Assembly (NCBI GenBank): GCA_002323325.1
Contig: DCQA01000014.1
Location: forward strand, 1 to 20,961
Source of the DNA: Coxiellaceae bacterium UBA1530
GTDB taxonomy: Bacteria; Pseudomonadota; Gammaproteobacteria; Coxiellales; Coxiellaceae
Length of the DNA stretch: 20,961 bases
Direction of reading: 5' to 3'
Below the pieces are notes generated by a model. The model was given only the letters and a program-made list of their open reading frames with translations. It was not told the DNA's origin and did not search any database. The position numbers and the translations under genes are program-made. Positions 7,181 to 16,400 of the stretch are shown here, piece after piece. The stretch's first letter is position 1. Each line of letters starts with the position of its first letter.

Positions 7181-7873
7181 CTAAGCCATGCGTGTGTACC
7201 AAAAATCAACGATTTTATGCCCTAATCGTTTTCCTCGCATTTCAAATTTAGTTTCATTGATACGTGTTTGTACACGCATATCATCATGACAATCTTGATG
7301 TTCAACAAACAATGATGAGCCATGGAACACGGACTCAATATGCTCTGCATAGGGCATCCAGTCCGTCGCTATCCTCAAGCTTCCGTCAACGATAATTTTA
7401 CGAGCCAAAAGACTGATCAGATCTGCTTGAATCAGGCGTCGCTTATGATGCTTTTTTTTATGCCACGGATCAGGAAAAAGAATTTGCACTTGGTGCAACG
7501 AGTGATTCTTAACATGATGCTGTAATACCTCAATCGCATCATCTCGGATAACCAGTAGATTCTTTAATCCAGCCTCTGATGCTGAAGCAACACACGCACC
7601 AACACCTGGAGGATGGACCTCAACACCGATAAAATTTATGTCTGGTCTAGACTGCGCCAGCTTGACCAGAGAATCGCCCATTCCAAAACCAATTTCTAGC
7701 ACAACCGGTGCTGCGTTTTTAAAACACGTAGTGACATCTTCCAGACCATCTGTCAGATCGATACCATAATCACCCCAATGGTGCTCTATCGCATGGCGTT
7801 GACGATTGGTCATACGACTCGCACGAATGACAAAACTTCGTATGGGGCGCTGCAATGTTTGCGAAATAGACAT
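7181..7873 (-). CDS. trmB: tRNA (guanine-N7-)-methyltransferase
   Basis: A 230-residue homologue of TrmB, which methylates N7 of G46 in the variable loop of tRNAs using S-adenosylmethionine. Visible family landmarks are the N-terminal RSFVIRASRMTNRQRHA, the SAM-binding LEIGFGMGDS (59-68), GVEVHPPG (83-90), RDDA (110-113), the catalytic FPDPWHKKKHHKRR (133-146) and ATDW (169-172). Length is normal for the family. No strong ribosome site precedes ATG 7873, but the following residues match the usual start region. It is divergent from mutY, from which 94 bp separate it. Confidence 0.95.
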   Translation of the reverse strand: MSISQTLQRPIRSFVIRASRMTNRQRHAIEHHWGDYGIDLTDGLEDVTTCFKNAAPVVLEIGFGMGDSLVKLAQSRPDINFIGVEVHPPGVGACVASASEAGLKNLLVIRDDAIEVLQHHVKNHSLHQVQILFPDPWHKKKHHKRRLIQADLISLLARKIIVDGSLRIATDWMPYAEHIESVFHGSSLFVEHQDCHDDMRVQTRINETKFEMRGKRLGHKIVDFWYTRMA

Positions 7874-7967
7874 GAATCAAGGATACTCTGCACCGTTTAT
7901 AGCGTGAGCACATTATCAACAACATCCAGTGAACGCAAGTACTACGCGCTAGTTGAAAGGACGGCAT

Positions 7968-9026
7968 ATGACAACTACCTCATTCAGTGAGCGCATCATT
8001 AATTGGTACCACGCCCATGGCCGCAAAACATTACCTTGGCAGCAAGGAATCACACCCTATCGAGTTTATGTCTCAGAGATCATGCTACAACAAACACAAG
8101 TGAATACGGTGATCCCTTACTACCAGGCTTTCATGAAACGTTTTCCTTCGATCAAGTCTTTAGCCTTAGCGGATCAGGATGCCGTCATGCATCAATGGTC
8201 TGGTCTTGGCTATTATAGTCGGGCTCGTAACTTGCATAAAACAGCACAAATTGTTCACTTTGAACACCATGGTCGTTTTCCAGCGAATCTTGAGGACTTA
8301 ATGGCATTACCCGGTATCGGTCGCTCAACCGCAGGAGCAATACTGTCATTATCCATGCAGGTACACGCGCCCATCCTTGACGGCAATGTAAAACGAGTTC
8401 TTGCCAGACACCATGCGATCGATGGCTGGCCGGGAAAAACAGACACCTTAAAACAACTCTGGTCGGTGAGTGAAGCGTTAACGCCTCCTGAGTCAACACA
8501 TTATTACAACCAAGCTATGATGGATATGGGTGCCACACTCTGCACTCGAAAATCACCGCTATGTTCTGAATGCCCTATTGAAGCTACCTGCATGGCTAAA
8601 CAAACTGGTGAGTTTGATCGCTACCCAGGCAAAAAGCCTCGTGTAAAAAAACGCCGTCAGGAAAAAACCTATTGCCTATTGCTCTCCAGCAACCATGGCG
8701 TGTTATTAGAAAAACGGTCTGATCACGGTATTTGGGGAGGGCTGTGGTGCCTTCCTGAGGTGGTCGAACAGAATCATATCGCAGAGCACTGTCATTCGGC
8801 GTATGGCCTGATTAGTCAGCAGGAAACTGTATTACCCGCGTTTAAACACGTATTTAGTCATTATGATCTATTTATCAGTCCAGTAATTGTTAAAGTTAAT
8901 CTTAAGCATGAATCTACTCTAGACCCAATGCGGCATTTTTGGTATACATGCGACCAAGATTTACCCGGTGGCATTGCCAAACCAACAGCCAAACTCCTAA
9001 AACAACATCAAGAGGACATCGTATGA
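7968..9026 (+). CDS. mutY: A/G-specific adenine DNA glycosylase MutY
   Basis: A 352-residue MutY, which removes adenine mispaired with 8-oxoguanine or guanine. From the start chosen here the catalytic residues fall at E37 (SEIMLQQTQV) and D138 (ILDGNVKR), the same numbers as in E. coli. The helix-hairpin-helix is LPGIGRSTAGA (114-124) and the 4Fe-4S ligands are C192, C199, C202 and C208 in C-x6-C-x2-C-x5-C. The C-terminal third is the NUDIX-like 8-oxoG recognition domain. The reading frame extends up to a TTG at 7953, but AAGGA (7956-7960), 7 nt before ATG 7968, fixes the start. The stop overlaps the yggX start (ATGA), implying translational coupling. Confidence 0.96.
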   Translation: MTTTSFSERIINWYHAHGRKTLPWQQGITPYRVYVSEIMLQQTQVNTVIPYYQAFMKRFPSIKSLALADQDAVMHQWSGLGYYSRARNLHKTAQIVHFEHHGRFPANLEDLMALPGIGRSTAGAILSLSMQVHAPILDGNVKRVLARHHAIDGWPGKTDTLKQLWSVSEALTPPESTHYYNQAMMDMGATLCTRKSPLCSECPIEATCMAKQTGEFDRYPGKKPRVKKRRQEKTYCLLLSSNHGVLLEKRSDHGIWGGLWCLPEVVEQNHIAEHCHSAYGLISQQETVLPAFKHVFSHYDLFISPVIVKVNLKHESTLDPMRHFWYTCDQDLPGGIAKPTAKLLKQHQEDIV

Positions 9027-9298
9027 CACGCACGGTTTTTTGTCACAAGTTGCAGCAAGAATTAGAAGGCATGGATTCTGCACCCTACCCTAGCGAATTG
9101 GGTCAGCGAATTTTTGATCATATTTCACAAAAAGCCTGGGATGCATGGATTAATCACCAAACCATGCTGATCAATGAATACCGACTGAGTCTATTGGACC
9201 CAAAATCAAAAACATTTCTATTAGAAGAAATGGAAAAATTCTTATTCGGCGGAGGCAGTGCGAAACCACCGGGCTTTCAAGAAAGCGACAGTGAATAA
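9023..9298 (+). CDS. yggX: Probable Fe(2+)-trafficking protein YggX
   Basis: A 91-residue protein, the same length as E. coli YggX, with the family landmarks TVFCHKLQQELEGMD, PYPSELGQRIFDHIS, AWDAWINHQTMLINEYRL and the C-terminal FLFGGG. YggX helps protect iron-sulfur enzymes from oxidative damage; it follows mutY, itself an iron-sulfur enzyme, in many gammaproteobacteria including E. coli. The start ATG overlaps the mutY stop by one base step (ATGA) and has GAGG 8 nt upstream; an in-frame extension back to 8939 lies inside mutY and is rejected. Only 15 bp separate it from the glycosyltransferase gene that follows. Confidence 0.96.
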   Translation: MTRTVFCHKLQQELEGMDSAPYPSELGQRIFDHISQKAWDAWINHQTMLINEYRLSLLDPKSKTFLLEEMEKFLFGGGSAKPPGFQESDSE

Positions 9299-9313
9299 CC
9301 TAATATCAGACTC

Positions 9314-10153
9314 ATGAAACGCTCACGAGAAGACGATCAACAGACAAACACCGCTGTATTTTGGATCTGGCTACCCGACACACTTCCTCCACAGTATCGT
9401 CGGAATATTGAGGCAGTGATGGCTAGCCAGAAAGGCTGTGATTTTTATTTAATTTGCAATCGAGAAGCAAACAATAACCTCCCCGGTGTGCTCAATTTAG
9501 TGTCTTTGAGCATGATAACCCATTACTTAGAGACTCTTAGCAAGGAACACAGCATCAAGACCAGCGAGTGTATTGAATTCGTGGAATGTCATGAGGACCT
9601 CGCTTACAAAGATGAGCTACAGACGGATCAACACCAATGTAAAGAGGTTAAGTGTCAATGTCATGACGCTTTTGTCATGCTGAGTGACCTGTTGCGTGTG
9701 CATTTTAGTTTGTATTTATTATTGACTCGTTATCAATCTGTTCTGTACCTTGATACAGACATAGAACCAGGAATATCCCCTACCCTAATTCCTCGATGGT
9801 TATCCGAGACTACGCCTATTCGACTAAGTCGTGATGATTTACTGGTCGACTTTGACATTCTTGGAATTCATAACAGTGCAATTCACTTCCTAAGGGAGAT
9901 ACAAGATTGGCAAAACCTGTTACTTCATAAAAAAGTGTCGTTTCATGATACAAAAAACCAATTAAAGCGCGATTTATTCAATCCATTAGGTAATGAAACC
10001 ATCAGTCTTCCAAGCTCGGTCTCATTTGTGGAAAAGGATAATGAGTGCATACAAATGCTAACTCCTCCGCTCACTCCGATATCGATGACGTTATGGGGTT
10101 TATCGAATTATGAAATGAGATCATTAAAGATGATACATGCTTTTTCTATTTAG
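9314..10153 (+). CDS. DXD-type (GT-A) glycosyltransferase-like protein, putative effector
   Basis: A 279-residue protein resembling the sugar-binding DXD glycosyltransferases (Gly_transf_sug and the clostridial-toxin/Lgt-like GT-A group). The start region VFWIWLPDTLPPQYRRNIEAV recalls their I-h-x-I-W-x-G...P motif; SDLLRVHFSLYLLL (124-137) gives the SD-x2-R helix, and VLYLDTDIEPG (143-153) the metal-binding D147-x-D149. The protein is shorter than most effectors of this type and the C-terminal part after about 200 is unrecognised. No signal peptide or TM segment is visible, so it is either cytosolic or delivered by a dedicated secretion system. It follows yggX by 15 bp without its own obvious promoter or Shine-Dalgarno, so it should be transcribed with mutY-yggX. 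Acceptor and sugar are unknown. Confidence 0.6.
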   Translation: MKRSREDDQQTNTAVFWIWLPDTLPPQYRRNIEAVMASQKGCDFYLICNREANNNLPGVLNLVSLSMITHYLETLSKEHSIKTSECIEFVECHEDLAYKDELQTDQHQCKEVKCQCHDAFVMLSDLLRVHFSLYLLLTRYQSVLYLDTDIEPGISPTLIPRWLSETTPIRLSRDDLLVDFDILGIHNSAIHFLREIQDWQNLLLHKKVSFHDTKNQLKRDLFNPLGNETISLPSSVSFVEKDNECIQMLTPPLTPISMTLWGLSNYEMRSLKMIHAFSI

Positions 10154-10161
10154 AAGCGCTC

Positions 10162-10180
10162 AGCGAGGGTTTTACCCGCT
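10162..10180 (+). terminator. Possible hairpin terminator after the glycosyltransferase gene
   Basis: AGC-GA-GGGT (10162-10170) pairs with ACCC-GCT (10174-10180) with a GA bulge and a TTT loop, 8 nt after the stop codon. There is no real T tract, so it is a weak candidate. Confidence 0.3.
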
Positions 10181-10393
10181 ATTTGACATTCAAGGACATC
10201 AAGCGGTACAAATTAATAACACCGAAGTAATGGCTAGCAGGTTAAAAGATTTAACTAGGGTATAGTTGCTGCGGAAGTTGTATAACATGTAAGTCCTGTA
10301 ACGGCACAGCAACAATCTTACTTACTTTGATAACTTTAAAGATAGGATATCTTAATTTTGGGTAATAAAGTCAACCAATCATTAAGGGCATTC

Positions 10394-10738
10394 TTACACC
10401 GGCCTATTGTCGCCTAATAATTGCTTAGATAAAGTGTTGTTTAATGTATTCGAATTATCGTGATGACTTGAATTCCAAAAGCGCCAGAGATGACAATCCA
10501 AAGATGGGCGATCAGTCACATTGCTCGATGTTTCTGTCTCGATATCATCTGATGGTTGTTGATGAACTTTAAACACACAGAGCAATAGCCCTATAGGTAC
10601 AATGATGACACCCAACGAAACCATCACTGCCAATACACCAAGTTGCAAGGATGTTATACTATCGTGACCCGCCTCATGATAATGAGTCATATTTGAGCCT
10701 AGAAGGTCCTGTGTTACTTTGGCGTTATGGATATCCAT
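10394..10738 (-). CDS. Small single-TM protein, unrecognised
   Basis: A 114-residue reading frame with one strong hydrophobic segment (about 32-56, LGVLAVMVSLGVIIVPIGLL), flanked by a His- and Asp-rich N-terminus and a polar, Asn/Ser-rich C-terminal tail of about 55 residues. I do not recognise a family. It lies 41 bp downstream of the MATE gene on the same strand and could be cotranscribed; AGAG about 7 nt before ATG 10738 is a weak ribosome site. No shadow gene on the other strand explains the frame and the membrane segment is coherent, so I think it is real but am not certain. Convergent with the glycosyltransferase operon across a 240-bp gap. Confidence 0.5.
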   Translation of the reverse strand: MDIHNAKVTQDLLGSNMTHYHEAGHDSITSLQLGVLAVMVSLGVIIVPIGLLLCVFKVHQQPSDDIETETSSNVTDRPSLDCHLWRFWNSSHHDNSNTLNNTLSKQLLGDNRPV

Positions 10739-10779
10739 AGAAACTCTGAAGGTTTAATTAAAGAAGATAAAGCGCGAAA

Positions 10780-12117
10780 TTAGGCTAACTGAGATCGCCA
10801 TAACCTTCTGGATAAATACCAGCAAAGGATCGACGTTAAGATATTCGACAACATAAAGGCAAAAAACAGTCCAGGATAACCAAAGTAGCGGCCCAGTAAA
10901 AAACACAGCGGGATAAATAGTACCCCTAAGCGTACTAGGGTAATACACGTTGAAACGAATGGCTTGCCAATGGCATTGAAATTCGCATTGGTCATCATGA
11001 TGATACCCCAGAAGGCATAGCTACAAGGTAATATTAATAAATATAATGTTGCAATGTTTAAGACCCCTTTGTCTTGACTAAAGCAAAGCGACAAGGCGTG
11101 CCCAAATAACGCAAGCGCAAAGGTAATCACCGCACCCCATATCAAACACCATAGATAGCTGATTTTTAAAGTGTGATAACCACGTTCAAAAAAAGTCGCC
11201 CCAAAATTTTGGCCGATCACTGGAGAGAGACTGGCAGACAATGCAAATAAAGGCGCAACAGCAAGCGTTTCAATACGTGCGGCGATGCCAAAACCAGCCA
11301 CAACACTATCTCCGTAACGTGCTAATAGATGAACAAGAAAGATAATGGCCAATGGGCCGATTGCATTGCTCATTACAGCTGGAATAGCAATACTCATAAT
11401 AGAGCGAACATGTTGCGCCCATTTCTCTAGCGAGCAAACAATACTTAAACTCCCGCATTGACTAAAAGCCGCTCGCTTTATCTCTATGGTAATCCATATT
11501 GATGTCAGGCATCGAGCAATCACGCCTGCTAAGGCCGAACCTGCAATACCCATATCCAGTGAAAAAATCAGAATAGGCGATAACACCAAGTTGATGAGGC
11601 AGCTGATGATTTGAATTCGCGCAACTTTAAGGGGCTGGCCATACACACGCAATACACTGCTTCCAATAAAATTGACTAGTACAAAAAAGAAGCCACAAAA
11701 CCAGATGGATAAAAAATCGTGAAATAACGCTGAATATTTTTCAGGCACAGCCGTCATAACTGCGATCGTATCGATACCCAAGAAGGATAACGGTAAAATA
11801 ATCAGTGAAACCATAAAGCTCAACGACAACAAAGCAATGACAGCAGACTGCCCTTCGATGATCTTATTTGCACCAAGATGACGAGATAATACCGAGGCCG
11901 CTGCAATACCAAAACCATTGGCGATCATTTGAAATAAAATAGCCACGGGAAAACAAAAGCTAATTGCCACAAGGGTGTCTTGAGAATAATGCGCCAAAAA
12001 GATGGTATCAACTGCTATAAAGCTGATATTTAAAAAAATCGTTAACGCAGCTGGCAAGGACAGCTGGACTAGAGAACGTGAGATCGAACCCTGTGTGTAT
12101 TTAGCGTGCAGTGACAT
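10780..12117 (-). CDS. MATE family multidrug/Na+ antiporter
   Basis: A 445-residue polytopic membrane protein with about twelve hydrophobic segments, the usual length and layout of MATE exporters. Family signs are the N-terminal ISRSLVQLSLPAALTIFLN, AVDTIFLAHYS, the NGFGIAAASVLSRHLGA loop after TM2 with conserved R and G, SSVLRVYGQPLKVARIQ in the fourth segment and the repeated VIGQNFGA...RGYHT in the second half. These transporters expel cationic drugs or metabolites in exchange for Na+ or H+. Substrate cannot be told from sequence. The start ATG 12117 has no clear Shine-Dalgarno. It is flanked by unrecognised genes on the same strand. Confidence 0.9.
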   Translation of the reverse strand: MSLHAKYTQGSISRSLVQLSLPAALTIFLNISFIAVDTIFLAHYSQDTLVAISFCFPVAILFQMIANGFGIAAASVLSRHLGANKIIEGQSAVIALLSLSFMVSLIILPLSFLGIDTIAVMTAVPEKYSALFHDFLSIWFCGFFFVLVNFIGSSVLRVYGQPLKVARIQIISCLINLVLSPILIFSLDMGIAGSALAGVIARCLTSIWITIEIKRAAFSQCGSLSIVCSLEKWAQHVRSIMSIAIPAVMSNAIGPLAIIFLVHLLARYGDSVVAGFGIAARIETLAVAPLFALSASLSPVIGQNFGATFFERGYHTLKISYLWCLIWGAVITFALALFGHALSLCFSQDKGVLNIATLYLLILPCSYAFWGIIMMTNANFNAIGKPFVSTCITLVRLGVLFIPLCFLLGRYFGYPGLFFAFMLSNILTSILCWYLSRRLWRSQLA

Positions 12118-12257
12118 TTCGATGATCTAAAACTAAGAATGGAGCAAGCACCATACCTTTAGTTCAATATTAAATCAAAACTTTTAGGATAAAATGACCT
12201 TACAAGCCGTTGAGAAGCAAAGTGGCAATGTAATTAGTCATTCAATATCATGATTTA

Positions 12258-13253
12258 TCACGATAAACAGAGTGCATCACGGTCGTTGACATAATGCCTG
12301 AGCGCACTCATAGCTATGTCAAAATCAGTTTTTGGTCCAAACAATGAATAGTAATTAGTGGCATCATAGGAATGAAGCGAAGCGACGCTCTTGGGTGATC
12401 CATTCGTATTCGGAATCTCTGGTCTTTTAATGCAAGGATCAAACGCTACTTCATTGGATTGTTTAGATACAATGACGGGGAAAGATGCGTTATCAAATGG
12501 CGACGGTAGGCGCATGTAATCATAAAATTTGCCAGAGAGATCTGGCTTTGGGCTATTACGAGAATGTTTTTTACCCTTCAAGTCGAAGGCTATTAACTCA
12601 TAGCATGTGATCCCCGAATGTCGAAGTAATAAATCACACTGATGCTTAAGAAAATTCACTCGTGCACTGTTTGTATCTTTAAGTGTTAAAAAACTCAAGT
12701 AGCGTGAGACGACCACGGGAAGAATCTTTCTTTGATCATCCAGTTCAATAGCGTGAACATTACTGAGAATGGTCGCGATTTGATCAGAGGTGTCGCTGAG
12801 ACCCATCCTTTTCAATTGATGGCGTACAACATCATCGTTAGGATTAGTTGAGCGCAATGATTGCTTGATGAGCACAGCAGCTATTTTATGTAATAGATCT
12901 TTTAAAACACCATCAATCACTTTATCGTTTGCTTTTTTGCTCATTGGGCCTAACTGAATATTGTGACAAAGTCGCGTATGCACCTCTTGCAATACAAAGA
13001 GAACAGAATCAGCTTGTCTGGAAATTGTCTCCTCGTCTATTACCTCTATTGACAAGCAAGCCTTAGTACCCTCGAGCTCTTGAAGACTCCACACCGATGG
13101 GCGGTGCATACCTTGGGTAACCAAGGTGGCTAACTTAAATAAATCAACTGGGTAATACGAATATTTTGTGTTAATCATCTCAATGATACTGTCGCAGCAA
13201 TCAATCACCGACAAGTAATTTATGTAATCTCTATCTAGTTGTTTCTGGCGCAT
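12258..13253 (-). CDS. Unrecognised 331-residue protein, possible effector
   Basis: I do not recognise this protein. It has no signal peptide or membrane segment and looks largely alpha-helical through residue 230 (CDSIIEMINTKY, SVLFVLQEVHTRL, VIDGVLKDLLHKIAAVLIKQ, VVRHQLKRMGL), followed by a less ordered, Pro/Ser/Asn-rich stretch of about 60 residues (SRNSPKPDLSG to IPNTNGSPKS) and a short C-terminal helix. That build, a helical body with a flexible tail, is common in Dot/Icm substrates but is not diagnostic. It is divergent from mfd with 170 bp between them, where a tandem TTAA site lies on its side. Start ATG 13253 follows GTGAG, a weak ribosome site. Continuous 331-codon frame with no competing ORF supports a true gene. 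Confidence 0.65.
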   Translation of the reverse strand: MRQKQLDRDYINYLSVIDCCDSIIEMINTKYSYYPVDLFKLATLVTQGMHRPSVWSLQELEGTKACLSIEVIDEETISRQADSVLFVLQEVHTRLCHNIQLGPMSKKANDKVIDGVLKDLLHKIAAVLIKQSLRSTNPNDDVVRHQLKRMGLSDTSDQIATILSNVHAIELDDQRKILPVVVSRYLSFLTLKDTNSARVNFLKHQCDLLLRHSGITCYELIAFDLKGKKHSRNSPKPDLSGKFYDYMRLPSPFDNASFPVIVSKQSNEVAFDPCIKRPEIPNTNGSPKSVASLHSYDATNYYSLFGPKTDFDIAMSALRHYVNDRDALCLS

Positions 13254-13299
13254 GATATTTACTCACAAATCATCGGACTCTATGTGATTTGAAGCTTTA

Positions 13300-13335
13300 A
13301 TCATAGTAACTCATAATTTTTAATACTGACTTAAG
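13300..13335 (-). promoter_or_regulatory. Partial PmrA-like box and -10 before the 331-residue protein gene
   Basis: On the minus strand CTTAAG-TCAGT-ATTAAA (13335-13319) has two TTAA cores 11 bp apart, followed 13 nt later by TATGAT (13305-13300). The first half-site is perfect YTTAAK; the second begins with A and the central TT is missing. A weaker match than the sites at 6408 and 18336. Confidence 0.35.
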
Positions 13336-13368
13336 ATACATGTACGCACGCAAGTATCTATTCATCTC

Positions 13369-13395
13369 GTGACAGAAACCTCAATTCACTATAAA
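13369..13395 (+). promoter_or_regulatory. Possible sigma-70 promoter of mfd
   Basis: GTGACA (13369-13374) and TATAAA (13390-13395) each match the -35 and -10 consensus at five of six positions, but with a short 15-nt spacer. The predicted leader to ATG 13424 is about 22 nt. Confidence 0.4.
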
Positions 13396-13423
13396 CTGCC
13401 GCGTAAAAAAGGACGGCGCACTT

Positions 13424-16400
13424 ATGGCAAATGTACTTCATCCCGATTGTCCACAATCCCATCAAAATAACCACCGCTGGGGTGGTCTAGTCTATAGCGC
13501 TAAAACGCTGGCCTGCGCACAGTTAGCCACTCAATCATCCGGGCCACTGTGTCTATTAACTGCCGATATCCACGCTGCGGAACAACTGCGTCGCGAACTA
13601 CCATTTTTCTTGCCGGATCAGTTTCCTGTGCTGTACTTTCCAGACCGTGAAACCTTGCCCTATGATATGTTTTCGCCGCATCAAGATTTAGTTTCAGAAC
13701 GTTTGCGTGTTCTAGCCACGCTGCCCCAGCTTTCTCGGGGTATTGTCATTGCTGCTCTACCAACCGTGATGCATGTATTACCCCCATCATCGCATCTTAG
13801 CGCTCATAGTTTACAGCTAGCAAAGGAACAAACACTCCTAGTCGATCAGTTCAGGCAGCAACTAGTACTTGGTGGCTATCGCCATGTCTCGCAAGTAATG
13901 GAACACGGTGAGTTTTTAGTTCGAGGGTCCATCATTGATGTCTATCCGATGGGTTCAGAATTACCCGTAAGAATCGAACTATTTGACGATACGATTGATA
14001 GCTTACGCACCTTTGATCCTGAAACGCAGAGAACAGTAGAGAAAATCACTGAGTTAACGCTACTTCCAGCGCAAGAATACGCACTGGATGATGAAGCCAT
14101 CGCTCACTTTCGTCAGGCATGGCGTGCAACATTCAGTGGCAATCCATTGGATTCACCCAGCTACGAAGCAATAACGGATGGTCATCACCTAGCCGGTGTG
14201 GAAATGTATCTGCCTTTGTTCTTTGAAGACACGTCGGTGTTCATGGACTATTTACCGCAAAATACACGTATTATCCAAACACAGCCACTAAATGCTCATC
14301 TCGATCAGTTCCTTAATGAAGTCAATCATCGTTACGAACAATACCGTTACGATCAAACGCGCCCATTGCTACCCCCTAGTCAACTGTTTATGAGCAGTGA
14401 TGTTTTTTTCTCAAGATTGAATAGTTTTTCTTGTATTCGTATTGATGATAGTGCTGATCATAATACTCACGATGATTTTGAAATAGTGGCATTACCAACT
14501 TTTAATTCACAGACAAAAGAGATAACAGCGTATCAAGATCTCGCAGTATGGCTTAAAGATAAAAAAGGTCGAATGCTATTTACTGCAGAATCAGCCGGTC
14601 GCCGAGAAGTCATGCAGCAACAATTAAAGGCCGTAGGCCTATCGCCATCTCTGTGCGAGAGCTGGAATGATTTCTTGAATTCAGATGTCGAAATAGGTTT
14701 AACGGTAGCTAACTTGGACCATGGCTTTTTTGATCATCAAAATACAATCACTATTATCACAGAAAGTGATATTCACGGAGATTATGTCGCGCAACGTCGA
14801 AAAAGACGTTCACACTCAACACTTGAACAACACGCTATTATTAAGCATCTTACCGAGCTGTCTATAGGTGACTTAGTGGTCCACTTAGAGCATGGTGTTG
14901 GTCGTTATTTGGGGCTAGAAAAACTCAATACAGGCGGCTTAGAAGCTGAATACCTGGTTTTAGAATATGCCAACAACGATAAGATTTTTGTGCCTGTAAC
15001 TTCGCTGTTTATGATCAGTCGTTACAATGGTCAAGACAGTGAACATGTCTCTTTACATCGTTTAGGCTCAACGGCGTGGGAAAAAGCCAAACGTAAGGCC
15101 GCTGAGAAAATTCACGATGTGGCCGCAGAGCTGCTCGCGTTGCACGCTAAACGAGAAGCCACACCAGGCCAGGCATTTTCTATTGAAGAGCATGACTATC
15201 AACGCTTTCGATCTGCTTTCCCGTTCGAGGAAACACCTGATCAGATGAATGCTATTGATGCTGTTAGAGAAGATATGACTACAGCAAAAAGCATGGATCG
15301 CTTGGTGTGTGGCGATGTAGGCTTTGGTAAAACGGAGATCGCGATGCAGGCTGCTTTTATCGCTGTCATGAATGGTCAGCAAGTCTCCGTGTTAGTCCCA
15401 ACCACTTTATTAGCTCAGCAGCATTACCAAACGTTTTGTGATCGTTTCGCTGATTGGCCGATAAGTATCGGTGTGGTGTGTCGCTTACAAACTCCTAAAC
15501 AGCAAAAAATAACGTTGGAGCAGCTAGCACTTGGGCAAGTCGATATCATCATCGGCACGCATAAATTATTACAACCAACCATTCGCTTTAAAAAACTGGG
15601 ACTCATTATTGTTGATGAAGAACACCGATTTGGTGTTCGGCAAAAAGAAAAAATCCAAGCCATGCGAGCAGAGGTCGATCTACTAACGCTTACCGCAACA
15701 CCGATTCCTCGCACGCTTAATATGGCATTATCTGGCACTCGAGATTTATCCATTATCGCAACACCGCCTGCAAAACGTTTAGCGATCAAAACCTTCTTAC
15801 AACGCTTCTCTTCCACGATCATTCAAGAGGCCATGCAACGGGAGCTATTACGTGGCGGTCAGCTGTATTTTCTTCACAATGATGTAGCCAGCATGGAAAC
15901 CATGAAAGAGCAGTTATCAACCATGGTCCCTCAGGCGCGTATAGCGATAGCGCACGGTCAAATGTCAGAAAAACAATTAGAACGTGTGATGGCCGACTTT
16001 TATCATCAAAAATTTAATGTCTTACTCTCAACCACGATTATTGAATCGGGTATTGATGTACCGACTGCTAACACGATTCTGATTAACAAAGCTGATCGAT
16101 TTGGACTTGCGCAGCTGCACCAAATTCGTGGACGTGTGGGTCGTTCGCATCACCAAGCGTACGCCTATCTGCTAGTGGATGAGCCAACTGCGATTTCAAA
16201 GGACGCCCAAAAACGCTTTGATGCCCTACTCTCTCAAGATGATCTAGGTGCTGGTTTTTACTTAGCCACTCATGATTTAGAGATTAGAGGAGCTGGCGAA
16301 CTTTTAGGAGAAGGTCAAAGCGGGCATATGCAAGCCATTGGGTTTACCTTGTACATGGATATGCTAGAGGAGGCAGTAGAAGCGATTAAGGCGGGCAAAC

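Noticed and set aside
10265..10313. GTTGCTG (10265-10271) and CAGCAAC (10307-10313) as a stem in the gap after the glycosyltransferase
   Set aside because: A 7-bp stem with a 35-nt loop and no T tract; not distinguishable from chance.
15068..15822. Long antisense frames inside mfd
   Set aside because: The sense strand encodes the helicase core with all motifs; the antisense frames have no start signals or recognisable domains and are shadows.
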